Below, in pieces: positions 25,428 through 35,937 of a stretch of DNA of 52,578 nt. The position numbers and the translations under genes were made by a program. The notes beneath the pieces are model-generated. The model did not search any database, was not told the origin of the DNA, and worked only from the letters and a program-made list of their open reading frames with translations. Numbering within the stretch: the first letter of the stretch is position 1; each line of letters opens with the position of its first letter. Source of the stretch: Myxococcus llanfairpwllgwyngyllgogerychwyrndrobwllllantysiliogogogochensis (GTDB taxonomy: Bacteria > Myxococcota > Myxococcia > Myxococcales > Myxococcaceae); assembly GCF_006636215.1 (NCBI RefSeq), contig NZ_VIFM01000054.1, positions 1 through 52,578 of the forward strand, in the 5' to 3' direction.

Positions 25428-26972
25428 CTACGGCGCGGGCGTCGACGTCGGGGAGAGGGCTTCCGTGGGCCCTGGCTCGGTGATTGCCCGTGAGGGCACG
25501 AGGACTCTCACCGAGAACTGGTCCAGGTAGGAGGGGGCCAGTGCGCTGAGCCACTGGGCATGGGTCCCCTCCCACAGGGCACCCGAGAGGGTGAAGACTC
25601 CAATGGGGCCCAAATAGCGGTTGCGGTCCATCCCCATGCCGGGCCGGTGCTCCGGCCGCCCCAGGCGCACGAACAGCCGCATATCCCGCAGGACGTTGTC
25701 GTAGACAATGAGGCCAAACACGACGTTGGGTTCGTCCGCTGCGAGTCGGAGCCCGGCGTCGGCGGTCCGCTCGATGGTGTTGCTGATGATGTGTACCCCT
25801 TCACCCTTCACGATGCGGATGCCCTGTCCATTGGTGCGCGACGCATAGTTGTAGATGTCGTGGATGTAGTTGCTTTCAATCAGCACGTTGGTGGGATGGT
25901 CGATGACGTTGTTCCCGCCAATGGAGATGCCCCGGCCCGCTTGGTAGATTTCATTGTCCAGAATCTGGATGTTCGTCGCGTCCTCGTGAATCAGCACGCC
26001 TTCGGCGGCGGACGTGTTCGCCTGCCAGGGAAAGCGGGTGATGTTCGGGAGGTCGTAGATGATGTTCCTGTGCAGCAGGAGGTCATCGCAGGCCTTGACG
26101 TCGACGCCGTTCTCCCCCGTGGCATGCAGTCGATTCCTCTCGACGAGGATGATGGCGGGCCGGCCGCCATTCGGCTGACACTGCACCCCGTCGCCCGAAA
26201 CGTCGTGGATGTCGTTCTCCACGATGAAGATGTTGCGGGACACGCCTCGGATCGCCACGCCGTGCGAGTCCGTGTTCGTCTTGGAGAAGTCGTAGATCTC
26301 GTTGTGGTCGAAGAGGACGAACTCCGCGTAGCTGGCGATGACGCCGCCGCCGGCCCGGCCTCCGTGCAACTTCGAGTCGCGGAGTTGGGAGCAGGTCGTG
26401 TTGGTCTCGAAGAGCACGGCGAACGACGGTCTGCTTTGGACGTCCACCTCGAAGAACTGGACGATCCAGTACGGCTGGCTCACCATGACCAGGCTGCCGA
26501 CGTTGGTGGCCGCTGGCAGGATGCGAGGACGCGCGGCCTGCTCACCCCTCAGGACGATGGGAGCGTCGGCGGTGCCCGGTCGAGCCCCCTTCGGAGCGGT
26601 GATGGCGACCTGCTCGTTGTAGTCACCTGCTCTCACCACGATGACGTTTCCCGGCCGGGCGACCTTCACCGCCGCCATGATGGTGGAGTAGGGATTCTCG
26701 TTGGACCCCAGAGGCTTCGTGGGGTCTCGTGGGCCGGTCTTCGCGACATGGATGGTGGGACCTTGCGCCTGCGTCCCCCTCGGACAGTGGTCGTAGAAGA
26801 GGTCTTCCGTGAAGATGGGTGCCTGCCTCGCGGTCTGAGTCCCCACCCTGTCCGACGATGCGCCGTCCTCGTATGCCTCGGGCTGGCCCGTGCCGCAACC
26901 CAGCGCGCCGCCGCATAGCCATGTCATGCAGGCCAGATGCGTAAGTATTTGCCCCCATCGATGCTTCGTCAT
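25428..26972 (-). CDS. Secreted right-handed parallel beta-helix lipoprotein
   Basis: A 514-residue exported protein. The signal (ILTHLACMTWLCGGALGCGT) ends in a lipobox-like LGC. The body repeats beta-helix (PbH1) coils such as NIFIVENDIHDVSGDGVQ, IILVERNRLHATGENGVDV, DLLLHRNIIYDLP and NIQILDNEIYQAGRGISIGG, as in pectate lyases, polysaccharide epimerases and NosD-like proteins. It begins with the chondroitinase-B/DUF1565-like TIHVAKTGPRDPTKP motif. A role in binding or cleaving extracellular polysaccharide is likely but the substrate is unknown. The ATG at 26972 has GAGGGGGAC in front. A hairpin follows the stop. Confidence 0.87.
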   Translation of the reverse strand: MTKHRWGQILTHLACMTWLCGGALGCGTGQPEAYEDGASSDRVGTQTARQAPIFTEDLFYDHCPRGTQAQGPTIHVAKTGPRDPTKPLGSNENPYSTIMAAVKVARPGNVIVVRAGDYNEQVAITAPKGARPGTADAPIVLRGEQAARPRILPAATNVGSLVMVSQPYWIVQFFEVDVQSRPSFAVLFETNTTCSQLRDSKLHGGRAGGGVIASYAEFVLFDHNEIYDFSKTNTDSHGVAIRGVSRNIFIVENDIHDVSGDGVQCQPNGGRPAIILVERNRLHATGENGVDVKACDDLLLHRNIIYDLPNITRFPWQANTSAAEGVLIHEDATNIQILDNEIYQAGRGISIGGNNVIDHPTNVLIESNYIHDIYNYASRTNGQGIRIVKGEGVHIISNTIERTADAGLRLAADEPNVVFGLIVYDNVLRDMRLFVRLGRPEHRPGMGMDRNRYLGPIGVFTLSGALWEGTHAQWLSALAPSYLDQFSVRVLVPSRAITEPGPTEALSPTSTPAP

Positions 26973-27160
26973 GTCCGTCCCCCTCGTGCCCTGCCACCGC
27001 GAGGGTTCATGGTTGTAACGGCCCTGCCCCACATCAACCTCGTTGCCCCGAAGGATGGACGCGCTGCTGTCCATACCCCTGGGGAGGTAGGTCCCTCCCG
27101 GGAGTCTTGTGGAAGCTTTCCATGGGCCTGCATTCGCAGGTCTCGACCCGTGGGGAAGCA

Positions 27161-27511
27161 ATGACTGTCAGATACGACCCGGAAATCATTCGCGCCCATG
27201 CGCAGGCGCTCTATGACCAGGCACGAGGCATGGTCTTCGCGTGGGGCCTGGCTGGTTTTGTCGGAGGAGGAGTCGCTGGCGCGGTGCTCGACGCGGCGAT
27301 GAAGAGCGGGCCGATAGGGGCCGTGGTCCTCGGCTTCATCGGGATGGCGCTGGGGGTCCGCTCGGCGAGGTCGCGGGCCTTCGTCCTCCAGCTCCAGGCG
27401 CAGACGGCGCTGTGTCAGGTCGCCATCGAGGCCAACACGCGCCGCGCCGCCGATGCCGTGGTGTCCGCCGCGAGTCCGCCGGAGGGCGGTCGGCTCACCC
27501 AGGTGGGCTGA
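27161..27511 (+). CDS. Small membrane protein, function unknown
   Basis: A 116-residue protein. A short N-terminal helix (MTVRYDPEIIRAHAQALYDQ) precedes two hydrophobic Gly-rich segments (VFAWGLAGFVGGGVAGAVL and IGAVVLGFIGMALGV), then a basic turn RSARSRAFVLQLQAQ and a soluble Ala-rich tail. The ATG at 27161 has GGGGAAG upstream. It converges with the thioredoxin-like gene with 18 bp between stops. Family not recognised. Confidence 0.68.
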   Translation: MTVRYDPEIIRAHAQALYDQARGMVFAWGLAGFVGGGVAGAVLDAAMKSGPIGAVVLGFIGMALGVRSARSRAFVLQLQAQTALCQVAIEANTRRAADAVVSAASPPEGGRLTQVG

Positions 27512-27529
27512 GCACGGCGCCCTGGAGTG

Positions 27530-27874
27530 CTACGCCGTCGGCAGGTGGTCGCGGACGACGCCGAGCCAGTATTCCTTGCCGTAGTACTGGCTCATCTTCC
27601 CGATGAGCTTCCCCTCGCGGAACAGCAGGAACGTGGGGATGCCGTAGAGGCCGAAGCGGTGGGCCAGCGTCTCATGCTGGTATGCGTTCACTTTCACGAC
27701 GCGCATCGGTGCGCCGTCCAGCTCCGAGAGGAGCATGGGCTCGGCCGCCGCGTAGATTTCGCAGTTCGGGCAGCCGTCACCCCAGAAGTCCACCACCACC
27801 AGCTCGCCCTTTGGCTCCATGACCAGCTGGTCGAAGTTCTCCGCCGTCCCCTCATAGCTCACGGGATGTGCCAT
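27530..27874 (-). CDS. Thioredoxin-like protein with CPNC active site
   Basis: A 114-residue thioredoxin-fold protein. The redox motif is DFWGDGCPNCEIY: CPNC replaces the CGPC of thioredoxin and the Trp before it is followed by GDG rather than A-x-W. The cis-Pro is in YGIPTFLLFREGKLIG, and the strand VVKVNAYQHETLAHRFGLYG is normal. The changed dipeptide should alter redox potential. No signal peptide, so it is cytoplasmic. A perfect 17-bp palindrome 25 bp before the start may regulate it. Confidence 0.9.
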   Translation of the reverse strand: MAHPVSYEGTAENFDQLVMEPKGELVVVDFWGDGCPNCEIYAAAEPMLLSELDGAPMRVVKVNAYQHETLAHRFGLYGIPTFLLFREGKLIGKMSQYYGKEYWLGVVRDHLPTA

Positions 27875-28231
27875 GCCCCTTGCCTAACGGGACGCTCTCC
27901 CGGCTTCAAGCCGGGCTCGGCCCGGGTGGCGGGTCCCCGGGGAACCCGTTCCGCCCGGTCGTGGATCAGCGGAAAGAGGCCTGTCTGGCCTGGAGCGGAG
28001 GGGGCGCGAGGCCCGGGGCCTTCTGGGTCGGTGGCGGGTCCTCCTCCCGAGCAAGGGGATGGATGGAGCCCTGGCCCGGCGTTGTCGTGATAGGTCCGGG
28101 GAGGGCTCGGGTGGCCCTACCTCGGGGGCTGGATCATTCCGTGTGGGGGGCCATCAAAAGCCCAACAGGCGCACTGCGCGGGACGCACAGCCGCCGTAAG
28201 GTTGTGGCAATGGTTGTGTCGTGGAGGGGTC
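27875..28231. other. Intergenic region with palindromes
   Basis: No convincing gene. It contains the perfect palindrome at 27899-27915 and, just beyond, a second inverted repeat (GGCGGGTCCCC...GGGGAACCCG...CCGCC, about 27927-27955). The divergent thioredoxin-like and SUKH/H1-like genes must both be driven from here. Confidence 0.45.
27899..27915. promoter_or_regulatory. Perfect 17-bp palindrome, candidate operator
   Basis: CCCGGCTT-C-AAGCCGGG, 25-41 bp upstream of the thioredoxin-like start codon. The placement suits a repressor or activator site; the factor is unknown. Confidence 0.45.
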
Positions 28232-29620
28232 ATGCACGAGTGGTTGCAGGCACTGCGGAAGTCGGCGAAGGCAGCGTCATCGGGTGTGTCCGCGGATGAG
28301 GTCCGGTGGGCGGAGACGGAGTGTGGCGTTCCATTCCCCGAGGACCTCGGCCACCTGTACCTGTCCTTCAACGGGGGTGAGTTTCACGGGGACGTGAATC
28401 TCTTCCCGCTGCACGGGCCCGAGGGCTCCGCGAGCGTGTTGGAGAAGACGCGGTTGAAGCTGGAGGGCCTTCCGGCGGCGGGTGTGTGGCGCATTGGAAT
28501 GAAGGGTGCCCACCGGCACCTGTTCTCCGCGCGCAAGTCGGCCATGGTGGAGCAGGGCGATGGTGGTGGACCTCTGCCGGGTTGGGTCCAGGCGCTGGGT
28601 GACGAGGAATGGATTTTCGGCACCTGGGAGGGCGAGAAGCGCGAGATGCGGCTGTACCGCACGCTGAAGGAGATGCTCGACGTGCTCGTGCCCCCGGCGG
28701 AGGTCGAGAGCTTCGGTGAACGCACCTTCGCGCGCGCGCTGAACGCGGTGCTCCAGGGCGCGCTCTCTGGCGTCGGGGTGGACGATGAAGAGGAGACGGA
28801 GAAGGAGTCCGTCACGCAGGAGGTGCTCGTCGAGGCCGAAGAGGAGGAGGAGGACGAGGGCGCTCAGCGCGAGCTGGCCTACGAGTACGACGACGACGCG
28901 TCACGAGGCCGGAAGGGCGCCGAGACCGCCGGATTCGGAAAGGCTGGCACGAAGGACGGCGGTGGGAGGAAGGCTCCGTCGAAGGTGGCGGTGAAGCAGG
29001 TGGAGCTCTTCGTGCGTCCCACGATGCAGGAGGCGCTGCGCAAGGAGCTGGGCCCCGAGAAGAAGGCGGCGCCCAAGAAGAAGGCGGCCGAGGCACCGGC
29101 ACCGAAGGCTCCCGCCGAGCCCGCCGCGACGAAGGCGAAGCCCCAGGCGGCCGTGACGCCCGCTGAGGTAAAGCCGGTGAGCGCGCCCCAGGCGGAACCG
29201 ACAGCGAAGAAGGCCAAGGTGAAAAAGGTGGCCACGCCACTGGCGTTGGCACCCGCGACGAGCGATGTGCCGGCGCTGCTCGCGGAGGCGGCGGCGAAGA
29301 AGGCCGCAGTGAAGCCCGCCGCGAAGAAGGCCCCTCCGAAGAAGGCCGCAGTGAAGCCCACCGCGAAGAAGGCCGCAGTGAAGCCCACCGCGAAGAAGGC
29401 CGCAGTGAAGCCCACCGCGAAGAAGGCTGCAGTGAAGCCCGCCGCGAAGAAGGCTGCTGCGAAGAAGGCCCCCGCGAAGAAGCCCGCTGCGAAGAAGGCC
29501 CCCGCGAAGAAAGTCGCCACCAAGAAGGCGGGGGCCAAGAAGGTCGTCGCGGGGAAAGCTCCAGCGAAGAAGGCGGCAGCCAAGAAGGGCGCCGTCAAGA
29601 AGGCCAAGTCGAGGAAGTAG
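28232..29620 (+). CDS. SMI1/KNR4 (SUKH) domain fused to histone H1-like tail
   Basis: A 462-residue two-part protein. Residues 1-165 look like an SMI1/KNR4 domain: EVRWAETECGVPFPEDLGHL (the typical helix before PxxL), YLSFNGGEFHGDVNLFPLHG, and a closing WIFGTWEGEKREMRLYRTL strand pair. A Glu/Asp-rich linker (EEDEETE, EEEEEDE) follows, then from about residue 245 a Lys/Ala/Pro-rich tail with KKAAVKPTA units repeated and ending AKKGAVKKAKSRK, like histone H1, HC1 or AlgP. The tail should bind DNA or polyphosphate non-specifically. GGAGGGG sits before the ATG at 28232. The combination suggests a nucleoid-associated protein with a partner-binding head. Confidence 0.83.
   Translation: MHEWLQALRKSAKAASSGVSADEVRWAETECGVPFPEDLGHLYLSFNGGEFHGDVNLFPLHGPEGSASVLEKTRLKLEGLPAAGVWRIGMKGAHRHLFSARKSAMVEQGDGGGPLPGWVQALGDEEWIFGTWEGEKREMRLYRTLKEMLDVLVPPAEVESFGERTFARALNAVLQGALSGVGVDDEEETEKESVTQEVLVEAEEEEEDEGAQRELAYEYDDDASRGRKGAETAGFGKAGTKDGGGRKAPSKVAVKQVELFVRPTMQEALRKELGPEKKAAPKKKAAEAPAPKAPAEPAATKAKPQAAVTPAEVKPVSAPQAEPTAKKAKVKKVATPLALAPATSDVPALLAEAAAKKAAVKPAAKKAPPKKAAVKPTAKKAAVKPTAKKAAVKPTAKKAAVKPAAKKAAAKKAPAKKPAAKKAPAKKVATKKAGAKKVVAGKAPAKKAAAKKGAVKKAKSRK
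29339..29446 (+). repeat. Tandem 27-nt coding repeat (KKAAVKPTA)
   Basis: Four tandem 27-nt units start at 29339, 29366, 29393 and 29420; the first three are identical and the last varies at a few bases. Each encodes nine residues of the H1-like tail. Such identity points to recent slippage, so copy number may vary between strains. Confidence 0.88.
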
Positions 29621-29639
29621 GCCCTCGACGCGTCCATGC

Positions 29640-29667
29640 GCGGCCCCTTTGTTCGAGGAGGGGCCGC
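29640..29667 (+). terminator. Terminator-like hairpin
   Basis: Perfect 9-bp arms GCGGCCCCT and AGGGGCCGC with a 10-base loop, 20 bp after the stop of the SUKH/H1-like gene. Confidence 0.6.
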
Positions 29668-29703
29668 CTCGCGGCGCGATACAAGAAGACCGTCAATGTC
29701 AGC

Positions 29704-29734
29704 TTGACGAGGTCTCGCCGTTCCTCATCGTCAA
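29704..29734. promoter_or_regulatory. Inverted repeat TTGACGA-17-TCGTCAA before immunity gene
   Basis: Perfect 7-bp arms separated by 17 bases, ending 20 bp before the ATG of the Imm53 gene. It could be an operator or a leader hairpin. The left arm also pairs with GTCAA at 29692. Confidence 0.4.
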
Positions 29735-29754
29735 ACGAACTCCTGGGAGGAGAA

Positions 29755-30078
29755 ATGACGATGGATGCGCTGCGCACTCTGGAAGCCTGGCTTGCCAATC
29801 ACTCCGATGGAGAGTGGGAGCACCAGTACGGTGTTCGGATTGAGAACCTCGACAATCCAGGGTGGTCAATCCATATCGATCTGATCCAGACGGAGTTGTC
29901 GGGGGTCGCCTTCGAGGAAGTGACGATTGATCGAACGGACGAGGATTGGGTCCGCTGCCGAGTGCGCGCTGACGTCTTCGAGGGGTTTGGTGGAGCCTCG
30001 AACCTGAGGGAGATTCTGGGCATCTTCCAGACGTGGCAGGAGAAGTTCGCGGGCGGAAGCTCTCTGCGCGAGCCGTGA
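29755..30078 (+). CDS. Imm53-family immunity protein
   Basis: A 107-residue cytoplasmic protein that matches the Imm53 immunity family of polymorphic toxin systems. The signature blocks are present: LEAWLANHSDGEWEHQYGV, then IENLDNPGWSIHIDL, DEDWVRCRVRADVFEGFGG and NLREILGIFQTWQEKF. Such proteins bind and neutralise a cognate toxin. The ATG at 29755 has GGGAGGAG just upstream. The gene is AT-richer than its neighbours (runs such as catatcgatctgatcc), which suggests transfer. No toxin gene is adjacent, so it is an orphan immunity gene here. Confidence 0.82.
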   Translation: MTMDALRTLEAWLANHSDGEWEHQYGVRIENLDNPGWSIHIDLIQTELSGVAFEEVTIDRTDEDWVRCRVRADVFEGFGGASNLREILGIFQTWQEKFAGGSSLREP

Positions 30079-30160
30079 GTCCGCGCGAAATCCCGGGGGC
30101 GCAGGCGGGCCGGACCTCTTCAGTCCGGCCTCGACCTTCCAACCGATGGGCGCCGAAGCG

Positions 30161-30433
30161 CTAGCTCTCCGGGAGCTGGTCCCTTCGCGCGGGGCGCAAG
30201 CGCTCCTCGGGCTGGGCCGTCAGCTCCACTTCCTCCGCCTCCTCGTCACCCCGGCGGAACTCGTGAATCTGATCCGGCAGGATGTCTCGGAAGTCCGGCT
30301 CCTCCTCCAACGGGGGAGTCGCCGCCAGGTCCTGGTCGGAGATGTTGATCTCCTCCTCGCCGGTGTCCTGATTCACGTGACGCAACGAAGTGGACTCGCC
30401 CACGTCCTCCGAACCGAGCTTCTTGAATCGCAT
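30161..30433 (-). CDS. Small acidic protein, function unknown
   Basis: A 90-residue, strongly acidic, probably disordered protein (EEEINISDQDLAATPPLEEE; DEEAEEVELTAQPEERL). No motif is recognised. GAGGAG lies six bases before the ATG at 30433, which supports translation. It ends 82 bp from the convergent immunity gene. Confidence 0.6.
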   Translation of the reverse strand: MRFKKLGSEDVGESTSLRHVNQDTGEEEINISDQDLAATPPLEEEPDFRDILPDQIHEFRRGDEEAEEVELTAQPEERLRPARRDQLPES

Positions 30434-30542
30434 GGTGTCTCCTCGCTCAAGCGGGGTGGGCTGAACCGCCGTACCTCAACAATGAGAACCCACGCGGGCC
30501 GCCGCAATTCGCGCCGCCCGCCCGCCTGCCGGGTTCGGCGGC

Positions 30543-31193
30543 TCAGCCGCCCTTCGGGAACGCCGCGCGGCCCGTCGGGTAGACGGGCTCCACCTTCAGC
30601 AGCACCATGCCCAGGGCCAGCACGCGCGACAGCGTCTCGCGCACGGTGTAGCGCCAGGGTGTCGACCGCCCCTCGTCCGCCGCCACGCCCCACGCGTCGA
30701 TGCCCACCGAGTTGGCGATGAACAGCGCCCGAGGCAGATGGAAGCGCTGGGTGACGAGCAACGCCTGACTCGCCCCGAACACGCCGCGCGCCCGCAGGCA
30801 GCTGTCATAGGTGGACAGCCCCGCCTCGTCGCCCAGCACCGCGGACTCCGGCACGCCGCGCTCCAGGAGGTAGCGCCGCATGGCCCGCGTCTCGTGGTGG
30901 AAGGGCTGCACCTCGTCCCCGCTCACCAGCACCGCGCGCACCTTGCCCTCGCGCCACAGCGCCATCGCCATGTCCAACCGCTGGGCGAGCACCGGAGAGG
31001 GCACCGCGCCCGGCGCCAGCCCCGCGCCGAAGACGAGCGCCACCGGCGCCGTGGGCGCCTGCGCCAGGGACACGATGCGCTCCTCGTAGCTCACCCGCAC
31101 GAGGTACGAGGTGACGAGCAGGCCCACCGTGCCCGCGAGCAGGAGGAAGAGGGCCCTGCGCGCCCAGATACCGCTCGCTCGGGTTGGCTTCAT
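30543..31193 (-). CDS. YdcF/SanA (DUF218) family membrane-anchored protein
   Basis: A 216-residue protein with one N-terminal transmembrane helix (RALFLLLAGTVGLLVTSYLV) and a periplasmic DUF218 domain. Family motifs are seen: PVALVFGAGLAPGAVPSPVLAQRLD, VRAVLVSGDEVQPFHHETRAM, YDSCLRARGVFG and ALLVTQRFHLPRALFIA. It is closest to E. coli SanA/ElyC-type proteins linked to envelope integrity and peptidoglycan or lipid-carrier metabolism. The ATG at 31193 is preferred over 31223 because it is adjacent to the helix. Confidence 0.9.
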   Translation of the reverse strand: MKPTRASGIWARRALFLLLAGTVGLLVTSYLVRVSYEERIVSLAQAPTAPVALVFGAGLAPGAVPSPVLAQRLDMAMALWREGKVRAVLVSGDEVQPFHHETRAMRRYLLERGVPESAVLGDEAGLSTYDSCLRARGVFGASQALLVTQRFHLPRALFIANSVGIDAWGVAADEGRSTPWRYTVRETLSRVLALGMVLLKVEPVYPTGRAAFPKGG

Positions 31194-31271
31194 GGACCCA
31201 GGAACCACCGCACCAGGCGCCATTGTGTTACGGCCGACCGCCCTCGCAAAGCCCCGTGTGGACCCCCGGCG

Positions 31272-31703
31272 TCAAACCGGTGCGTCCGCCTGGGGGGCGG
31301 CCAGCCCTGGCAACAGCCGCCGCAGCGTTTCCAGGAGACGCTTGGGGTCCACCGGCTTGGGCAGGAAGGCCGCCACGCCCTGGCTCGCCGCGTACACCGC
31401 CCTGTCACGGGGGCTCATGTCCGCCGTCTCCGCCGACAGGATGACCACCGGCACCCGCGCGAGCGCCGGGTCCGTCCCGCGCGCCGTCAGCACCCGGTGG
31501 CCGTCCAGGACCGGCAGCCCCATGTCCAGCAGGATGAGCGAGGGAGGGGGCAGGGCCGCCAGGTGCGCCAGCGCCTCCCGGCCGTCGCCCGCGACGCGGA
31601 CCTCGTAGCCCTGGAGCTCCAGGTACGTCTGGAGCGCCTCGCGGATATCCACGTCGTCCTCGACGATGAGCAGGGGTCCACCGGCGGCGACGGCTGAGGC
31701 CAT
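31272..31703 (-). CDS. Single-domain response regulator
   Basis: A 143-residue CheY-like receiver with no output domain. The acidic pocket is DD in [14 protein letters not shown], the phospho-acceptor Asp in [15 protein letters not shown], the switch Ser in [10 protein letters not shown] and Lys in [13 protein letters not shown]. The start could be the ATG at 31703 or the GTG at 31730; the fold begins just after either. It is divergent from atpG. With no kinase nearby, its partner is unknown. Confidence 0.9.
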   Translation of the reverse strand: MASAVAAGGPLLIVEDDVDIREALQTYLELQGYEVRVAGDGREALAHLAALPPPSLILLDMGLPVLDGHRVLTARGTDPALARVPVVILSAETADMSPRDRAVYAASQGVAAFLPKPVDPKRLLETLRRLLPGLAAPQADAPV

Positions 31704-31803
31704 GCCCTGGAAGGTAAGGGGTCTGCTCACCTCCGACAGCCCCAGGGTCGCCCGCCCGGCAGCCCCCGGGCCTCGTGTCCGGAAAGCCCCGGCAGGACTG
31801 CCG

Positions 31804-31832
31804 TTGACCGGCTTGCGGCCCGCTTATATAGG
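31804..31832 (+). promoter_or_regulatory. Candidate sigma-70-type promoter for atpG
   Basis: TTGACC at 31804-31809 and, 17 bp later, TATAGG (31827-31832), inside the only AT-rich box (TTATATA) before atpG. It lies 76 bp from the atpG ATG. Not tested. Confidence 0.4.
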
Positions 31833-31907
31833 GGGCCCCGCCGTCAGACTGCCTTGCTCCCACCCGGGCGCACCTGGGCAGAACGTCCCACAGGAGTCCT
31901 CCGTCCC

Positions 31908-32789
<882 letters not shown>

Positions 32790-32815
32790 CTCCCGCCTCC
32801 TGTCGCGCAAGCCTC

Positions 32816-32844
32816 GGGCCCGCCCCATTTTTGGGTGCGGGCCC
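32816..32844 (+). terminator. Rho-independent-like terminator after atpG
   Basis: GGGCCCGCCCCA pairs with TGGGTGCGGGCCC (one bulged base) around a TTTT loop, 26 bp after the atpG stop. It should at least partly separate atpG from the genes downstream. Confidence 0.72.
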
Positions 32845-32897
32845 TTCGCGTTTAAGGGTCTCCCCGAGCGCGTGAGGGCTCGCGCGAGGAGGGCCGC

Positions 32898-33695
32898 GTG
32901 AAGCAGCGACTGTGGGTGGTGCTGGGACTGCTGTGCATCAGTGGGTGTGCGTGCGAGACGGTGTCCAGCGGCCACGGGGGCATCGGCTTCGACTCGTTTG
33001 GCAGCGGCACCCAGCGTGAGCCCTATGGTGAAGGGCTGCATGTGCTCAGGCCGGGCAAGTCGCTCATCACCTACGACTTGCGCGTCCAGGAGATGAAGGA
33101 CGAGCTGAGCGTGCTGTCCAACAACGGCCTGGACCTGAAGGTGGACTCCAGCGTGCGCTACCGGGTGGACCCGGCGAAGCTCTTCGAGCTGCACACGCAG
33201 ACGGGCCCCCGCTACGCGGACATCCTCATCGCCCCCATCGCCCGCTCGGAGGCGCGCAAGGTGTTCGGCCGCTACGCGCCGGAGGAGATCTACTCCACCA
33301 AGCGCGAGCAGATTGAAAAGGAGATCCAGGACGAGGTGACGCGGGCCCTGCAGGGCAAGCACGTCGTCGTGGAGGCCATCCTCGTCCGGGACGTCACGCT
33401 GCCGGCCGCCATCCGGGAGGCCATCGCGGACAAGCTCGCCGAGGAGCAGCGCAGCCAGAAGATGCGCTTCACCCTGGACAAGGAGCGCCAGGAGGCCGAG
33501 CGCCGGCAGATCGAAGCCGAGGGCATCGCGAAGTACCAGGACATCGTCCGCCAGGGCCTCACCGAGGAGTACCTGCGCTTCAAGGGCATCGAGGCCACGG
33601 AGAAGCTCGCCTCCAGCCCCAACGCCAAGGTGGTGGTGGTGGGCGGCGGCTCGAAGGGCAACCTGCCGCTCGTCTACCAGGTGGACGGGAAGTAG
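32898..33695 (+). CDS. SPFH/prohibitin-domain lipoprotein
   Basis: A 265-residue exported SPFH protein. The signal VVLGLLCISGCACE has lipobox ISGC. The SPFH domain follows (EGLHVLRPGKSLITYDLRVQ, then DLKVDSSVRYRVDPAKLFEL and IAPIARSEARKVFGRYAPEE), then an Ala/Glu/Arg-rich coiled coil (DKERQEAERRQIEAEGIAKY) that drives oligomers. SPFH proteins form rings at membranes; most are anchored by a helix, so a lipid anchor is unusual. GAGGAGGG precedes the GTG start at 32898. It lies between atpG and atpD, so a link to ATP synthase assembly is an inference only. Confidence 0.88.
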   Translation: MKQRLWVVLGLLCISGCACETVSSGHGGIGFDSFGSGTQREPYGEGLHVLRPGKSLITYDLRVQEMKDELSVLSNNGLDLKVDSSVRYRVDPAKLFELHTQTGPRYADILIAPIARSEARKVFGRYAPEEIYSTKREQIEKEIQDEVTRALQGKHVVVEAILVRDVTLPAAIREAIADKLAEEQRSQKMRFTLDKERQEAERRQIEAEGIAKYQDIVRQGLTEEYLRFKGIEATEKLASSPNAKVVVVGGGSKGNLPLVYQVDGK

Positions 33696-33787
33696 CCGGG
33701 GGGTTGGCGCCGGGGGCGTGGATCCGCTAAGCGGGACTTACCGGTCAGGTCCCCGGGAGGCTTGATTCTGGGGGAGGCCCCCGGTAA

Positions 33788-35314
<1,527 letters not shown>

Positions 35315-35345
35315 ACTCGGTTCAAACCCGCTTTCCGAGGTGACC

Positions 35346-35915
35346 ATGCGTCACGCGGCGCTCGCCCTGTTCCTCTGTGTTCTGTCGCTCCCCGCCCTGG
35401 CGGAGGAGCGAAAGGGACGGGCCCGGGTGAGCGCCAACGGCTTGTACAGCGTGCGCATGGTGGACGCGGGTCCGGGCAAGTGCCGGCTCGAGGTGACGAA
35501 GGAGAGCGGACCCGTCTGGCAGCTGGAGCAGTGCCTGGGGACGGTGGACGACTACTACTTCGTCTCCAACGACGGCGAGCGCGTCTGGGTGGTGTGGCCC
35601 CTGGTGGAGAAGGGGAAGACGAAGCCGGAGCCGGCGCCGAAGCGGGGCAAGGCGAGGAAGCCCAAGGGACCTCCGGGCTGGGCCACGAACGTGCTGGTGG
35701 CGGGGCAGTATGGCCGCGACGGTCAGCGAGTCCTGGAGCGGCGGCTGACGGACCTGGTCCCCGCGCGGCAGCTCACCGAGGTGCGCCAGATGACCCACCA
35801 CTTGAAGTGGCTGGAGGGCACGCTCGGCATCCCCGGCAAGGGGCCTCGGTTGACGGACGCCGGGGTGGTGGAGTTCGAGCCGGTGGGTGGCAGCACCCAG
35901 CAGCTCCATTTCTGA
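35346..35915 (+). CDS. Secreted protein between atpD and atpC, function unknown
   Basis: A 189-residue exported protein. MRHAALALFLCVLSLPALAEE is a classic signal peptide with an ALA cleavage site. The mature part has several beta-strand-like stretches (GLYSVRMVDAGPGKCRLEVT, YYFVSNDGERVWVVWPL) and a Lys/Pro-rich linker (KTKPEPAPKRGKARKPKG). No family recognised. GAGG precedes the ATG at 35346. It lies 31 bp after atpD and 22 bp before atpC on the same strand, so it is almost certainly co-transcribed with them although it acts outside the cytoplasm. Confidence 0.8.
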   Translation: MRHAALALFLCVLSLPALAEERKGRARVSANGLYSVRMVDAGPGKCRLEVTKESGPVWQLEQCLGTVDDYYFVSNDGERVWVVWPLVEKGKTKPEPAPKRGKARKPKGPPGWATNVLVAGQYGRDGQRVLERRLTDLVPARQLTEVRQMTHHLKWLEGTLGIPGKGPRLTDAGVVEFEPVGGSTQQLHF

Positions 35916-35937
35916 TTTGGGTAGTGCGAGGAGCCTC

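Noticed and set aside
35316..35335. tRNA-like GGTTCAAACCC T-loop
   Set aside because: No acceptor stem, anticodon arm or CCA can be built around it; it lies in a 31-bp gap between atpD and the next gene.
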